Part shown: positions 40,933 through 49,142 of the stretch, one piece after another
Layout of the letters: each line of letters opens with the position of its first letter
Position numbering within the stretch: position 1 is the first letter of the stretch
Assembly (NCBI RefSeq): GCF_000331285.1
Contig: NZ_ANFX01000016.1
Location: 52,844-116,843 of the forward strand
DNA from: Porphyrobacter sp. AAP82
Lineage (GTDB): Bacteria > Pseudomonadota > Alphaproteobacteria > Sphingomonadales > Sphingomonadaceae
Direction: 5' to 3'
DNA length: 64,000 bases
Notes under the pieces: model-generated
The model's database searches: none
What the model saw: only the letters and a program-made list of their open reading frames with translations
What the model was told of the DNA's origin: nothing
Program-made: the position numbers and the translations under genes

Positions 40933-42645
40933 ATGGCAGGGGAAGGCCAAAGTTACGGCTCGAAAATCAGTCTCGCCAAGTTCTTCAGGATCTTCTTCGA
41001 CATCCTGAAGCCCGAGGCCAGTTTCTACTGGCTCGCCGCCGTCTACGGCATCGGCATCAGCCTGCTTTCGCTGGCCACGCCGATTTCGGTGCAGATGCTG
41101 ATCAACACCATCGCCAACACCGCATTGACCGCGCCGCTGGTGGTGCTCTCGCTCACGCTGTTCGGCCTGCTGACGATCTCGGTGCTGCTCTACGCCTTGC
41201 GCGTCCACCTGATGGAGATCTTCGCCCGCCGCTTCCACGCGCGCATGGTGGCCGAGATCGCGCTGATTTCGGTCTATGCCCAGAACCCGTTTTTCGGCGA
41301 CGCGAAGAAGGGCTCGCTGTTCAACCGCTATTTCGACGTCGTCTATGTCCAGACCGCGATCCCGATCCTGATGATCGGCGGCTTCACCACCCTGCTCCAG
41401 ATCGCGGTGGGGTTTGTGCTGGTCAGCCTCTACCACCCCTATTTCCTCGGCTTCACGCTGGTGATGATCGCCATGATCTGGGCGGTGTGGCTGATCTGGG
41501 GCGCGCGGGCGCTGCGCACCGGGGTCGACGTGAGCCACGCCAAGCACGCCACCGCCGCCTGGCTGGAGACAATCGGCGGTTCCAACGGCTTCTTCAAGTC
41601 GCAGCGCCGCATCGATTACGCGCTCGACAAGACCGACGATTTCACCCGCGTCTACATCAACGAGCGGCGCCGCCACTTCCGCCATCTCTTCGCGCAGACC
41701 CTCGCTTTCCTGCTGATGTATGCCGCCGCAAGCGCCGCGCTGCTCGGGCTTGGCGGGTGGCTGGTGATCCAGAACGAGCTGACCCTCGGCCAGCTGGTCG
41801 CGGCCGAGCTGGTGCTGTCGGCCGCCTTTGCCGGGGTCTCGCAGCTCGGCAGCTATCTGGGCTATTTCTACGATCTCTTCGCGGCCGTGGAAGAAATCTC
41901 GCAGTTCTACGATGTCGAGCAGGAACAGCCCAAGGGCGCCGATCCCTTCGACGGGCCCGATCACACGCTGGTGATGAAGGGCGTCATGGGCCGCGCGCGC
42001 AACGAGGACGTGCGGTTCGATCTCGAAATTCCGGCCGGCACGATCATTATGGCCGCAGCCAGCCAGGACGGGGTGCAGCGATTGTTCACCAATCTGCTCA
42101 AGATGCACGCCCTGCCGCAAGGGGGCATCGCCACGCTGGGCGGGATCGACATGAAGGCGATCGAGGCGCACCATCTGCGCAAGAACATCCACGTGCTCGA
42201 ACGGCCGAGCACGGTCGAGATGACGATCCGCGAATATCTTGCCCTGTCCTGCCCCGACACCGCGCCGCAGCGGATGCTCGGCGCGCTCGAGACGGTGGGG
42301 CTGGCGGGCACTGTCACGGCGCTCGAAAAGGGGCTCGATACCCCGCTCGCGGCGACCGGCTATCCGCTCTCGGCGGTGGAACTCCAGCAGCTCAAGCTCG
42401 CCAACGCGCTGCTTGAACGCCCGCGCATCCTGGTGCTGAGCCGCCTGTTCGACCTGCTCGATCCCGAACCCATCGAACGCGCCGTCGCCGAGCTGCGCGC
42501 ACAGGCCTATACGACCGTGATCTACTTCTCGAACCGCCGCATCGACCTGGGCTTCGACCGCTTCCTCTATCTCGAGGCGCAGCGGCAGCGCTCCTTCGCC
42601 AGCTTCGAGGAATTCACCGCGGCGATTGCCGAAGGGGGGGCATGA
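40933..42645 (+). CDS. Type-I-secretion-like ABC transporter with a degenerate nucleotide-binding domain
   Basis: A 570-residue protein with an ABC exporter membrane domain (about residues 20-320, six helices) and a C-terminal domain that aligns with an ABC ATPase but has lost its motifs. The Walker A position reads AAASQDGVQRLF (374-385) without GK[ST]. The signature reads PLSAVELQQ (478-486) instead of LSGGQ. Walker B reads ILVLSRLFDLLDP (499-511) with Ser-Arg for Asp-Glu. The H-loop position reads YFSNRR. The scaffold around these sites is still recognisable. It overlaps the HlyD-type gene and is followed by a TolC-type gene. GAAAGG lies about 6 bases before the ATG. Confidence 0.88.
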   Translation: MAGEGQSYGSKISLAKFFRIFFDILKPEASFYWLAAVYGIGISLLSLATPISVQMLINTIANTALTAPLVVLSLTLFGLLTISVLLYALRVHLMEIFARRFHARMVAEIALISVYAQNPFFGDAKKGSLFNRYFDVVYVQTAIPILMIGGFTTLLQIAVGFVLVSLYHPYFLGFTLVMIAMIWAVWLIWGARALRTGVDVSHAKHATAAWLETIGGSNGFFKSQRRIDYALDKTDDFTRVYINERRRHFRHLFAQTLAFLLMYAAASAALLGLGGWLVIQNELTLGQLVAAELVLSAAFAGVSQLGSYLGYFYDLFAAVEEISQFYDVEQEQPKGADPFDGPDHTLVMKGVMGRARNEDVRFDLEIPAGTIIMAAASQDGVQRLFTNLLKMHALPQGGIATLGGIDMKAIEAHHLRKNIHVLERPSTVEMTIREYLALSCPDTAPQRMLGALETVGLAGTVTALEKGLDTPLAATGYPLSAVELQQLKLANALLERPRILVLSRLFDLLDPEPIERAVAELRAQAYTTVIYFSNRRIDLGFDRFLYLEAQRQRSFASFEEFTAAIAEGGA

Positions 42646-43679
42646 CCATGGCCACGCTCAAGGAAGACATGGCGCACTTCACCACCTTGGCATCGATCAG
42701 GGTGCCGCGGGTGATGCGGGTGATCTTCTACATGATCCTCGCCGCGATCATCATCGCGGTCGCGTTCCTCGTCTATGTCCCGTGGGTGCAGACCACCTCG
42801 GGCAGCGGCGTGGTGACGACGCTCAGCCCCAACGAGCGCAAGCAGGACATCAACGCGCTGGTGCCGGGCCGGATCGAGGAATGGTATGTGCGCGACGGTT
42901 CCTCGGTGAAGAAGGGCGATCCGATCGTCCGCATCGCCGATATCGACCCCCAGCTGATCGAACGCCTCCAGGCCGAACGCGCGCAGATCGAACTGCAACT
43001 CGAAGCCGCCAAATCCGCGCTCGCCACCGCGCGGCTTGACGAGCGCCGCAGCCGCGAGCTGTTCGAGGCCGGGCTTGCCGCAAGGCGCGATTTCGAGGCC
43101 GCACAGATCCGCATCGCCGAGCGCGAAGGCCAGGTCGCCGCCGCTACGGCCGCGCTGAACCGCGCCGACGTGAACCTCTCGCGCCAGTCCGAACAGATCG
43201 TGCGCGCCCCGCGTGACGGCTTCATCCAGAGCCTCAACGCTGGCGATGCGGCGACTTTCATCAAGGCGGGCGACGTGCTTGCGACCTTCGTGCCCGACGG
43301 CGCGGGGCGGGTGATCGAGATCTTCATCGACGGGCGCGATGTCGCGCTGGTGCGGCCGGGCGATCAGGCGCGCATCCAGTTCGAAGGCTGGCCTGCGGTG
43401 CAGTTCTCCGGCTGGCCCTCGGTGGCGGTCGGCACCTTCGGGGGCCGCGTGATCGCGGTCGACCGTTCGGCGCAGATCGACGGGCGGTTCCGGGTGCTGA
43501 TCGCCGAGGAAAAGCTCGACGGCTATGGCTGGCCCGAGGAACGCTACGTCCGCTTCGGCGCGGCGGTGCAGGCCTTTGTGCTGCTCGAGACGGTTCCGGT
43601 GGGCTACGAAATCTGGCGCCAGCTCAACAACTTCCCGCCGCAGCTGCCGGCACCCGAAAGCACCGGGACGGCGAAGTGA
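42642..43679 (+). CDS. HlyD-family periplasmic adaptor
   Basis: A 345-residue membrane fusion protein. One transmembrane helix at about 25-46 is followed by a biotinyl-lipoyl-like half (INALVPGRIEEWYVRDGSSVKKGDPIVRI), a coiled coil at about 105-175 (ERLQAERAQIELQLEAAKSALATARLDERR), the second lipoyl half (VRAPRDGFIQSLNAGDAATFIKAGDVLA) and a beta-barrel domain. It would link the inner-membrane ABC-like protein to the outer-membrane channel encoded next. ATG 42642 overlaps the ABC gene; ATG 42648 also has usable spacing to the AAGGGGGG site. The stop overlaps the GTG start of the TolC-type gene. Confidence 0.92.
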   Translation: MTMATLKEDMAHFTTLASIRVPRVMRVIFYMILAAIIIAVAFLVYVPWVQTTSGSGVVTTLSPNERKQDINALVPGRIEEWYVRDGSSVKKGDPIVRIADIDPQLIERLQAERAQIELQLEAAKSALATARLDERRSRELFEAGLAARRDFEAAQIRIAEREGQVAAATAALNRADVNLSRQSEQIVRAPRDGFIQSLNAGDAATFIKAGDVLATFVPDGAGRVIEIFIDGRDVALVRPGDQARIQFEGWPAVQFSGWPSVAVGTFGGRVIAVDRSAQIDGRFRVLIAEEKLDGYGWPEERYVRFGAAVQAFVLLETVPVGYEIWRQLNNFPPQLPAPESTGTAK

Positions 43680-45160
43680 GACGCAGCCGACGGCCCCGCC
43701 TGCTGCTGCCCGGCGCGGCGCTGGCGCTGCTGTGTGCCGCGCCTGTCCCGGGAATCGCGCAGGATATCGTCCCCAATCCCGAACCGATGGAAACCGCGCT
43801 CAAGGCAGGGCCGCTGACGCCCGAGGACGTGCTGCGATCCTCGGCGCTCACCTTCCCCGCGATCCTCGAAGCCTTCGAGCGCGAGGCCGCCGCGCGCGCC
43901 GACCAATTGGGGGCCGACGGCGCCTTCGACCTGATGCTCAAGGGCGAATATTACGACCGCCTCACCGGCTTCTATTCGGGCGGCTACGGCAAGGTCGAGG
44001 CGCGCCAGCCGCTCAGGCCCTATGGCGCCGAGGTGTTCGGCTCCTACCGCGTCTCCAATGGCACCTTTCCGACTTACGAGAACTACAACTACACCAACAA
44101 CCTCGGCGAGGTGAAGGTCGGCGCGCTGTTCTCGCTGCTCAGGAACCGCGACATCGACAGCCGCCGCTTCGCGATCGAGGACACGCGCCTCGCGGCCTCG
44201 CAGGCCCGGCTCGATGTCATGCTGGTGCAGCTCAACGTCCAGCACGAGGCGCTGCGTGCCTATTGGCGCTGGGTTGCGGCGGGCGAGGAAATCCGCGTCT
44301 TCGAGGAACTGCTTGAAATCGCCGAAGCGCGCCAGATCGGCCTGACCCGCGAGGTGAACGAAGGCGCGCGCGCGCGGATCGCCCTCACCGAAAACGAACA
44401 GAACCTGCTGCGGCGCCGCACGCTGCTGGAACAGGCCCGCCGCGATTTTCTCACCGCGTCCAATTCATTGGGCTTCTACCTGCGCGGCGAGAGCGGCGAG
44501 ATGATCGTGCCGACCCGCGAGATGCTGCCCGAACTGGCGCGGATGCGCGCGGTGCCCCGCCCCGAGGCGCTCGCCGCGACGCCGGTGAGCGCGGTGATCG
44601 CAAGCCGGCCCGAACTGCAAACCTTCAGGATCGCGCTCGAACGCGCCACCAACAGGCTCGCGCTGCGGCAGAATGACCTTCAACCTTCGCTCAACGCCTC
44701 GGTCGAACTGTCGCGCGATTTCGGCCAGATCGGGCCCGGGGGGCCGGGCTTCGATTCGACCGACACCGTGGTCGGCCTCACCTTCTCGGTCCCGCTCCAG
44801 CGCCGCACCGCGCAAGGCGCGGTCCAGCGCGCCGAGGCCGAACTGCGCGAGACCGAGCTGCGCCAGCGCCGCATCACCGACCAGCTCACCACCGATGTCG
44901 CCAATATCCTCGCCGGCCTTGGCGCGGCGATCAAGCTCGCCGATCTGGCCGATGCCGAGGTCAAGCAGGCCAACGCCATGGTCGCCGCCGAGCGCACCCG
45001 CTTCCGGCTGGGGGCGGGCGAGTTCTTCCTGGTCAATGCGCGCGAGGAAACCGCCGCCAACGCCCGCATCAGCGCGATCCGCGCGCAGCTGGCCGGGCGC
45101 CTCGCCGAAGCGAGCTACAATGCGGCGACGATGAACCTCAAGGCGCTGGGGCTGGATTAG
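43676..45160 (+). CDS. TolC-family outer-membrane channel
   Basis: A 494-residue exported protein (signal MRRSRRPRLLLPGAALALLCAAPVPGIAQ) with two internally similar halves of long helices and short barrel strands, the outer-membrane-factor fold. Helical repeats are rich in Ala, Glu, Arg and Leu, for example AYWRWVAAGEEIRVFEELLEIAEARQ and the second-half counterpart beginning TDQLTTDVANILAGL. It completes a tripartite export system with the two upstream proteins. The GTG start overlaps the HlyD stop (GTGA). No obvious secreted substrate gene is adjacent. Confidence 0.9.
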   Translation: MRRSRRPRLLLPGAALALLCAAPVPGIAQDIVPNPEPMETALKAGPLTPEDVLRSSALTFPAILEAFEREAAARADQLGADGAFDLMLKGEYYDRLTGFYSGGYGKVEARQPLRPYGAEVFGSYRVSNGTFPTYENYNYTNNLGEVKVGALFSLLRNRDIDSRRFAIEDTRLAASQARLDVMLVQLNVQHEALRAYWRWVAAGEEIRVFEELLEIAEARQIGLTREVNEGARARIALTENEQNLLRRRTLLEQARRDFLTASNSLGFYLRGESGEMIVPTREMLPELARMRAVPRPEALAATPVSAVIASRPELQTFRIALERATNRLALRQNDLQPSLNASVELSRDFGQIGPGGPGFDSTDTVVGLTFSVPLQRRTAQGAVQRAEAELRETELRQRRITDQLTTDVANILAGLGAAIKLADLADAEVKQANAMVAAERTRFRLGAGEFFLVNAREETAANARISAIRAQLAGRLAEASYNAATMNLKALGLD

Positions 45161-45179
45161 CCCCGGCGCTGCGAAAGGG

Positions 45180-45776
45180 TCAGAACGTCACGCTCGCCAT
45201 GATCTTCTCGACTTCGGCCTGGTCGCGCTCGAAGAAGTGGGTGGCGGGCGCGAGGAAGTGGATCAGGTAGAGCTGCCCCTTCACCATCGTCCCGATCCCC
45301 ACCCCGCGGCGCTTCAGCGGGCTGCCCTCGACCGAATATTCGAAGGTGAACTTGACCGCGTCCTGCCCGCCCATCTTGGCCGGCTCCACCGCGGTCATCT
45401 GGAACACCGAGGTGTTGAGCACCAGCCGGGTCGAGCTTTCGTAGAACTCCGGGATCTCGGTCAGATCCATCTTGGCCGACAGCTTGGGGAGCGGGCGCTC
45501 CTTCTTCTGGGTGTCCTTGTAGAGCGTCATCCCGGCGGGCAGGCCGGTGACGAAATAGAGCTCGTTGAGGTTGGTGCCGTCACGCGTCCAGACCTCGCCC
45601 TGCTTGACCGGGCGGACGCTCCAGCGGTTCCACTTTTCCGACGCGGTGACCTTCATCGCGCTCTTGCCGACCGCGACGGGCGCACCCGGTTCGACAAGCT
45701 TCCACCCGGCAATGACCGGGGCGGCGGGCAGCGCGACAAGCGCCGCGGCAAGGGCAAGGACGGACAGCCTCTTCAT
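45180..45776 (-). CDS. Exported protein of unknown function
   Basis: A 198-residue protein with a clear signal peptide (MKRLSVLALAAALVALPAAPVIAG). The mature part is a single beta-rich domain (WKLVEPGAPVAVGKSAMKVTASEKWNRWS ... LYLIHFLAPATHFFERDQAEVEKIMASV). I recognise no named family. The ending, about a molecule size or dose causing 'IMASVTF', resembles small periplasmic lipid- or stress-related proteins but does not identify it. ATG 45776 has better spacing (7) to AGGAG than the preceding ATG 45779. It is the downstream partner of the M48 protease gene, which it overlaps. Confidence 0.75.
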   Translation of the reverse strand: MKRLSVLALAAALVALPAAPVIAGWKLVEPGAPVAVGKSAMKVTASEKWNRWSVRPVKQGEVWTRDGTNLNELYFVTGLPAGMTLYKDTQKKERPLPKLSAKMDLTEIPEFYESSTRLVLNTSVFQMTAVEPAKMGGQDAVKFTFEYSVEGSPLKRRGVGIGTMVKGQLYLIHFLAPATHFFERDQAEVEKIMASVTF

Positions 45777-46978
45777 CATTGTACTCCTGCTAGGATGCTC
45801 ACCATGGCGCGATCGGGGGCGTTCGGGACGCGGCCCAGATATTCGAGAAAATCGGCGCGGGATTCATCGGTCCGGCCTGCCTTGCGCAGTGCATAGCCGC
45901 GGCCGCGCCAAAGCTCGGGCAGATCGCCGCCGCGCGCGATGGTGTCGGTGTAGAAACCGATCGCGGCCTCCGCATCGCCTGGCGCGCCGCGGCGGCGGTG
46001 GAATTCGGCGCGGGCAAAGCCGGTCCACGCGGTCCAGCCGTTGATTTTGTCGATCGAATCGATGAGGAACATGCTGCCGCCGTCGTCATTGAGCTTCAGC
46101 TGGTCGTCGAGGAACTGCGGCCACCATGCCGCCAGCCGCGCGCGGTAGCGTTCCAGACCGCTTTCGGCGGCCGGGCTGATCGTCTGCCCGGCGATCGCGC
46201 GGCGCAGATAATCGATCCGCGCCTGGCTCGGCGGGTGGGTGGCGAACATCCCGGCCTTGGCCTTGCGCTTGTCCTTGTCGCGCCCGCGCGCCACCAGCGT
46301 CGCATCGCGCTCGTCGAGCATCTGCTCCCAGATCAGCGGGACCTGCGCCGGGTCATAGCCTGCATCGATGACGAGCTTGAGGCCATCGCGGTCAGCCTCC
46401 TCCTCCATCTCGCGCGAGAAGGCGTAGAGGGATTCGATCAGTCCGATCGACAGCAGCAGACCCACCCCGGTGAAGGACAGGAAGGCCGCCGCGCTGCTCT
46501 TTTCCTTGGCCTCTCGGAACAGCTGGAGGCTGTGGCGGCGCTTGAAATGGGCGAATTCATGGCCGAGCACCGCGGCCAGCTGCGCCTCGTTCTGGGCGCG
46601 CAGCAACAGGCCCGACCACACCGTCATCGCCCCGTTGGGCGCCATGGTCGCGTTGAAATAGGGCGAGCGCAGGACATAGAGCCGGATGTTGGCGCATTCG
46701 GGGCCGACCGTGCGGCACAGCACCTCGCGCAGATAGGCGTTCAATTCGGGATCGCGGATCACCTGCTTGGAGATGCGCAGCGAACGCTCGGCCTCTTCCA
46801 TCTGGTGCCACAACCCGCGCTCCAGATCGTCGGAGGGCTGGTAGGGGCCCTCGAACGTCCCTTCGACCGCGGGCGTCACCCCAGCAGGCGCGGGGGCCGG
46901 CGCGGCGTCCTGCCCGGCCAGCGGGCTCGCCGCGCTCAACGCCAGCAGGGGCAGAGTGGAAAGGAGAAGGCTGCGCAT
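45776..46978 (-). CDS. Periplasmic M48-family metalloprotease with C-terminal repeat region
   Basis: A 400-residue exported protein (signal MRSLLLSTLPLLALSAASPLAGQ). The zinc site is HEFAH at 140-144 with the third ligand E192 in SREMEEEAD, the usual M48 arrangement. A hydrophobic segment at about 164-183 separates them. The C-terminal 110 residues (WTAWTGFARAEFHRRRGAPGDAEAAIGFYTDTIARGG) look like tetratricopeptide repeats, as in BepA/YfgC-type proteases that check outer-membrane protein assembly. It overlaps the next gene by 1-4 bases. A BepA-like quality-control role is inferred. Confidence 0.9.
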   Translation of the reverse strand: MRSLLLSTLPLLALSAASPLAGQDAAPAPAPAGVTPAVEGTFEGPYQPSDDLERGLWHQMEEAERSLRISKQVIRDPELNAYLREVLCRTVGPECANIRLYVLRSPYFNATMAPNGAMTVWSGLLLRAQNEAQLAAVLGHEFAHFKRRHSLQLFREAKEKSSAAAFLSFTGVGLLLSIGLIESLYAFSREMEEEADRDGLKLVIDAGYDPAQVPLIWEQMLDERDATLVARGRDKDKRKAKAGMFATHPPSQARIDYLRRAIAGQTISPAAESGLERYRARLAAWWPQFLDDQLKLNDDGGSMFLIDSIDKINGWTAWTGFARAEFHRRRGAPGDAEAAIGFYTDTIARGGDLPELWRGRGYALRKAGRTDESRADFLEYLGRVPNAPDRAMVSILAGVQ

Positions 46979-47048
46979 CGCTGCATGTCCGCGGCGGCAC
47001 CTGCCTCGGCAGGCCGCCGCCATCGGCCGGGGCCCGGGGCCCGCGGCC

Positions 47049-47855
47049 TCAGCCCGGCGCCTTGGGCAGCACCACGCCGGGGCGCAGCGGAAAGCCGTCC
47101 ATCAGCTGGCCGACGCGCTTTTCCGCCCCGTCCGCCTCGCGCGGGTCGCCGCCCATCGCAAGGTCGGTGTTGAACCACACCACATCGCCGCTCGAAAGCT
47201 CGACCAGACCCGCATAGCCGACATGGATGCCCGAAGGCACGATCACGCAGACCCCGATCAGGCAGCCGAGCATCCCCGCCGCCTGCGCCGCCTTGCGCCC
47301 GCTGTCGCCATAGGCATCGTTGGTGAAGACGAACATCGCATAGTCCGCCCCGGTCGCCTCGCGCAGCTTGGCCGCGCCCGCACCGAGCGTCCAGTCGAGC
47401 TGGTTGACCTTCTTCGGGCGCGATCCGGGCACCTTGGGATCGCTCACCAGCTTCTGCTTGGTGGCGAGGCTGTCACCGATCGTGACGTGGGTGAAAATCG
47501 CGCCCGACACCGCTTCGAACAGCGCACGGTATTCGGTCAGCACCTCGGCGTTCTCGCCCTCGAGCTCGTCGACGAACTGGAGCTGGGCATTCATCAGCGC
47601 CGCGCGTTCGACCAGTTCGGCCTTGATGTTGGTGCGCGCGGTCTCGGTCCAGTCGGCATTGGGCTCGATGATGCCGCCCGCCTTCTGCGAGCCGACGCTG
47701 ACATCGGGGCGGAAGACGACGATCTTCATGCTGCCGTCAGCGGGGAAGACGAAGCCTTCGTGGGTGGTATCCCCGGCCATGGCCGGTGCCGAAAAGGCAA
47801 GCAGGCTCGCCCCCGCAAGAGCCGCCAGGCCCGCACGCACACTCTTCACAATCAT
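47049..47855 (-). CDS. Exported protein of unknown function
   Basis: A 268-residue protein with signal peptide MIVKSVRAGLAALAGASLLAFSAPAMA. The mature domain starts GDTTHEGFVFPADGSMKIVVFRPDVSVGSQKAGG and contains GADYAMFVFTNDAYGDSGRKAAQAA and a hydrophobic LGCLIGVCVIVPSG segment near residue 200. It resembles the family of secreted or lipoprotein-like proteins that precede M48 proteases in sphingomonads, but I assign no function. It lies 70 bases upstream of the M48 protease gene and is probably cotranscribed. Confidence 0.78.
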   Translation of the reverse strand: MIVKSVRAGLAALAGASLLAFSAPAMAGDTTHEGFVFPADGSMKIVVFRPDVSVGSQKAGGIIEPNADWTETARTNIKAELVERAALMNAQLQFVDELEGENAEVLTEYRALFEAVSGAIFTHVTIGDSLATKQKLVSDPKVPGSRPKKVNQLDWTLGAGAAKLREATGADYAMFVFTNDAYGDSGRKAAQAAGMLGCLIGVCVIVPSGIHVGYAGLVELSSGDVVWFNTDLAMGGDPREADGAEKRVGQLMDGFPLRPGVVLPKAPG

Positions 47856-47974
47856 TGATTCCGCCCCCGATCTGGTAGTCAGGTATGAAATATCACATGA
47901 TCTTGGCGCCGCAATGGCTTTCTGGGATCACAAGGCCATTTCGCCGGGGCGAGGCGAGCGCGCCACAGTCCGGG

Positions 47975-48442
47975 TCAGATTTTCCCGCGCAGGGCCTGAT
48001 AGGCGGCCGCCGCGACGGTGTTGGCAAGGTTCAATGAGCGGATCACGCCCGAACGCATCGGCAGCTTGAACAGGCGATTGGGGTGCCGGTCGATGATCGG
48101 CTTGGGGATGCCCTTGGTCTCCTGCCCGAAGACGAGGAAGGCATCGTCGGGATAGTCGGGCTCGTAGAAACTGCGCGCGCCGAATTCCTCGAACAGGAAC
48201 AATTGGTCCGCGCGCGGCGTGCGGGCGGCGAGGAAGGCGTCCCAGCTCGCATATTCCGTCAGGCGCACATGCGGCCAGTAATCGAGGCCCGAGCGCTTGA
48301 CCCGCTTGTCGTCGATGGTGAAGCCCAAGGGGTGGATCAGGATCAGCTCCATGCCCAGCGCCACACAGGTCCGCCCCACCGCGCCGGTGTTGCCGGGGAT
48401 CTCGGGCTGGACGAGGACGATGGCGAGTTTGGGGGCGGTCAT
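47975..48442 (-). CDS. trmL: tRNA (cytidine(34)-2'-O)-methyltransferase
   Basis: A 155-residue SPOUT-class methyltransferase that 2'-O-methylates the wobble base of tRNA-Leu. The N-terminal IVLVQPEIPGNTGAVGRTC and the trefoil-knot motifs FLVFGQETKGIPKPI and IRSLNLANTVAAAAYQAL are complete. ATG 48442 was chosen where family similarity begins; the frame upstream is the shadow of the next gene. It lies 4 bases downstream of a gene of unknown function and could share its transcript. Confidence 0.94.
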   Translation of the reverse strand: MTAPKLAIVLVQPEIPGNTGAVGRTCVALGMELILIHPLGFTIDDKRVKRSGLDYWPHVRLTEYASWDAFLAARTPRADQLFLFEEFGARSFYEPDYPDDAFLVFGQETKGIPKPIIDRHPNRLFKLPMRSGVIRSLNLANTVAAAAYQALRGKI

Positions 48443-48446
48443 GGCC

Positions 48447-49139
48447 TCACACCACCTCGATCCGCGTGTGCCGTTCGATCCGGTGCGCATCGACCAGCCG
48501 CGCGCCGTTCGCCTCGGGCATGGCCGAGTGCGCGAGGATTTCGGCATAGCGCCGCCACAGGTCCTCGGTCCGGCTGCGTGCGCTGATCGCATCCTTGCGC
48601 GGCACGTTCTTGCTGGCGATGGCATCGACCAGCGACCACACCGTCTCCCACCGTCCCGTATAGCCGCCGCGGTCGAACATGCTGAGCATGCCGGCGCCGA
48701 ACAGGGTGAGGCAGCCAGCGGCGAAATCGACCTGCCACCACATCAGCGGCGCGCCGATCACCCCGACGAGCACCATCGCGCAGCCCAGCCAGCCGACCTC
48801 GTCATCGGGCATGGCGAGCCCCGACTCGCGCGCGAGCCGTTTCCTGAGCCGTTTGGGCGAGAGGCGCGCAAGGCCCTTGAGCCGCGTCGAAGGGGTGATG
48901 GCCGTGCCCGGGCTCAACCGCTCGAAATTGCCGCGCAACCGGAAGAACAGCATCGCGGCATCGCACCGGACGCCCGTCTCGCTGCCCGCGCGGCGATACA
49001 TCACCTCCTCGAACAGGTCCTCGGCGGTGTAGAAGACATCGAACCCGTGAAGCGAGGTCACCCCGAAGCTGCGCCCGATGAGATCGAGTGTGACCCCGGT
49101 GAATTCGTCCCGCTCGATCCGGATCGCGCCCTGAGCCAA
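48447..49139 (-). CDS. Membrane protein of unknown function
   Basis: A 230-residue protein with two adjacent hydrophobic segments at about 117-150 (VGWLGCAMVLVGVIGAPLMWW and FAAGCLTLFGAGMLSMF). A soluble N-terminal region contains a basic stretch (LKGLARLSPKRLRKRLARESG). I recognise no domain. It lies between gatB (3 bases after the gatB stop) and trmL (4 bases before), so all may be transcribed together. Confidence 0.75.
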   Translation of the reverse strand: MAQGAIRIERDEFTGVTLDLIGRSFGVTSLHGFDVFYTAEDLFEEVMYRRAGSETGVRCDAAMLFFRLRGNFERLSPGTAITPSTRLKGLARLSPKRLRKRLARESGLAMPDDEVGWLGCAMVLVGVIGAPLMWWQVDFAAGCLTLFGAGMLSMFDRGGYTGRWETVWSLVDAIASKNVPRKDAISARSRTEDLWRRYAEILAHSAMPEANGARLVDAHRIERHTRIEVV

Positions 49140-49142
49140 GCC

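Noticed and set aside
40933..42645. Treating the ABC-like gene as a pseudogene
   Set aside because: The frame is intact over 570 codons, has a ribosome-binding site and overlaps the next gene by four bases. Only the ATPase motifs are changed, which looks like specialised loss.
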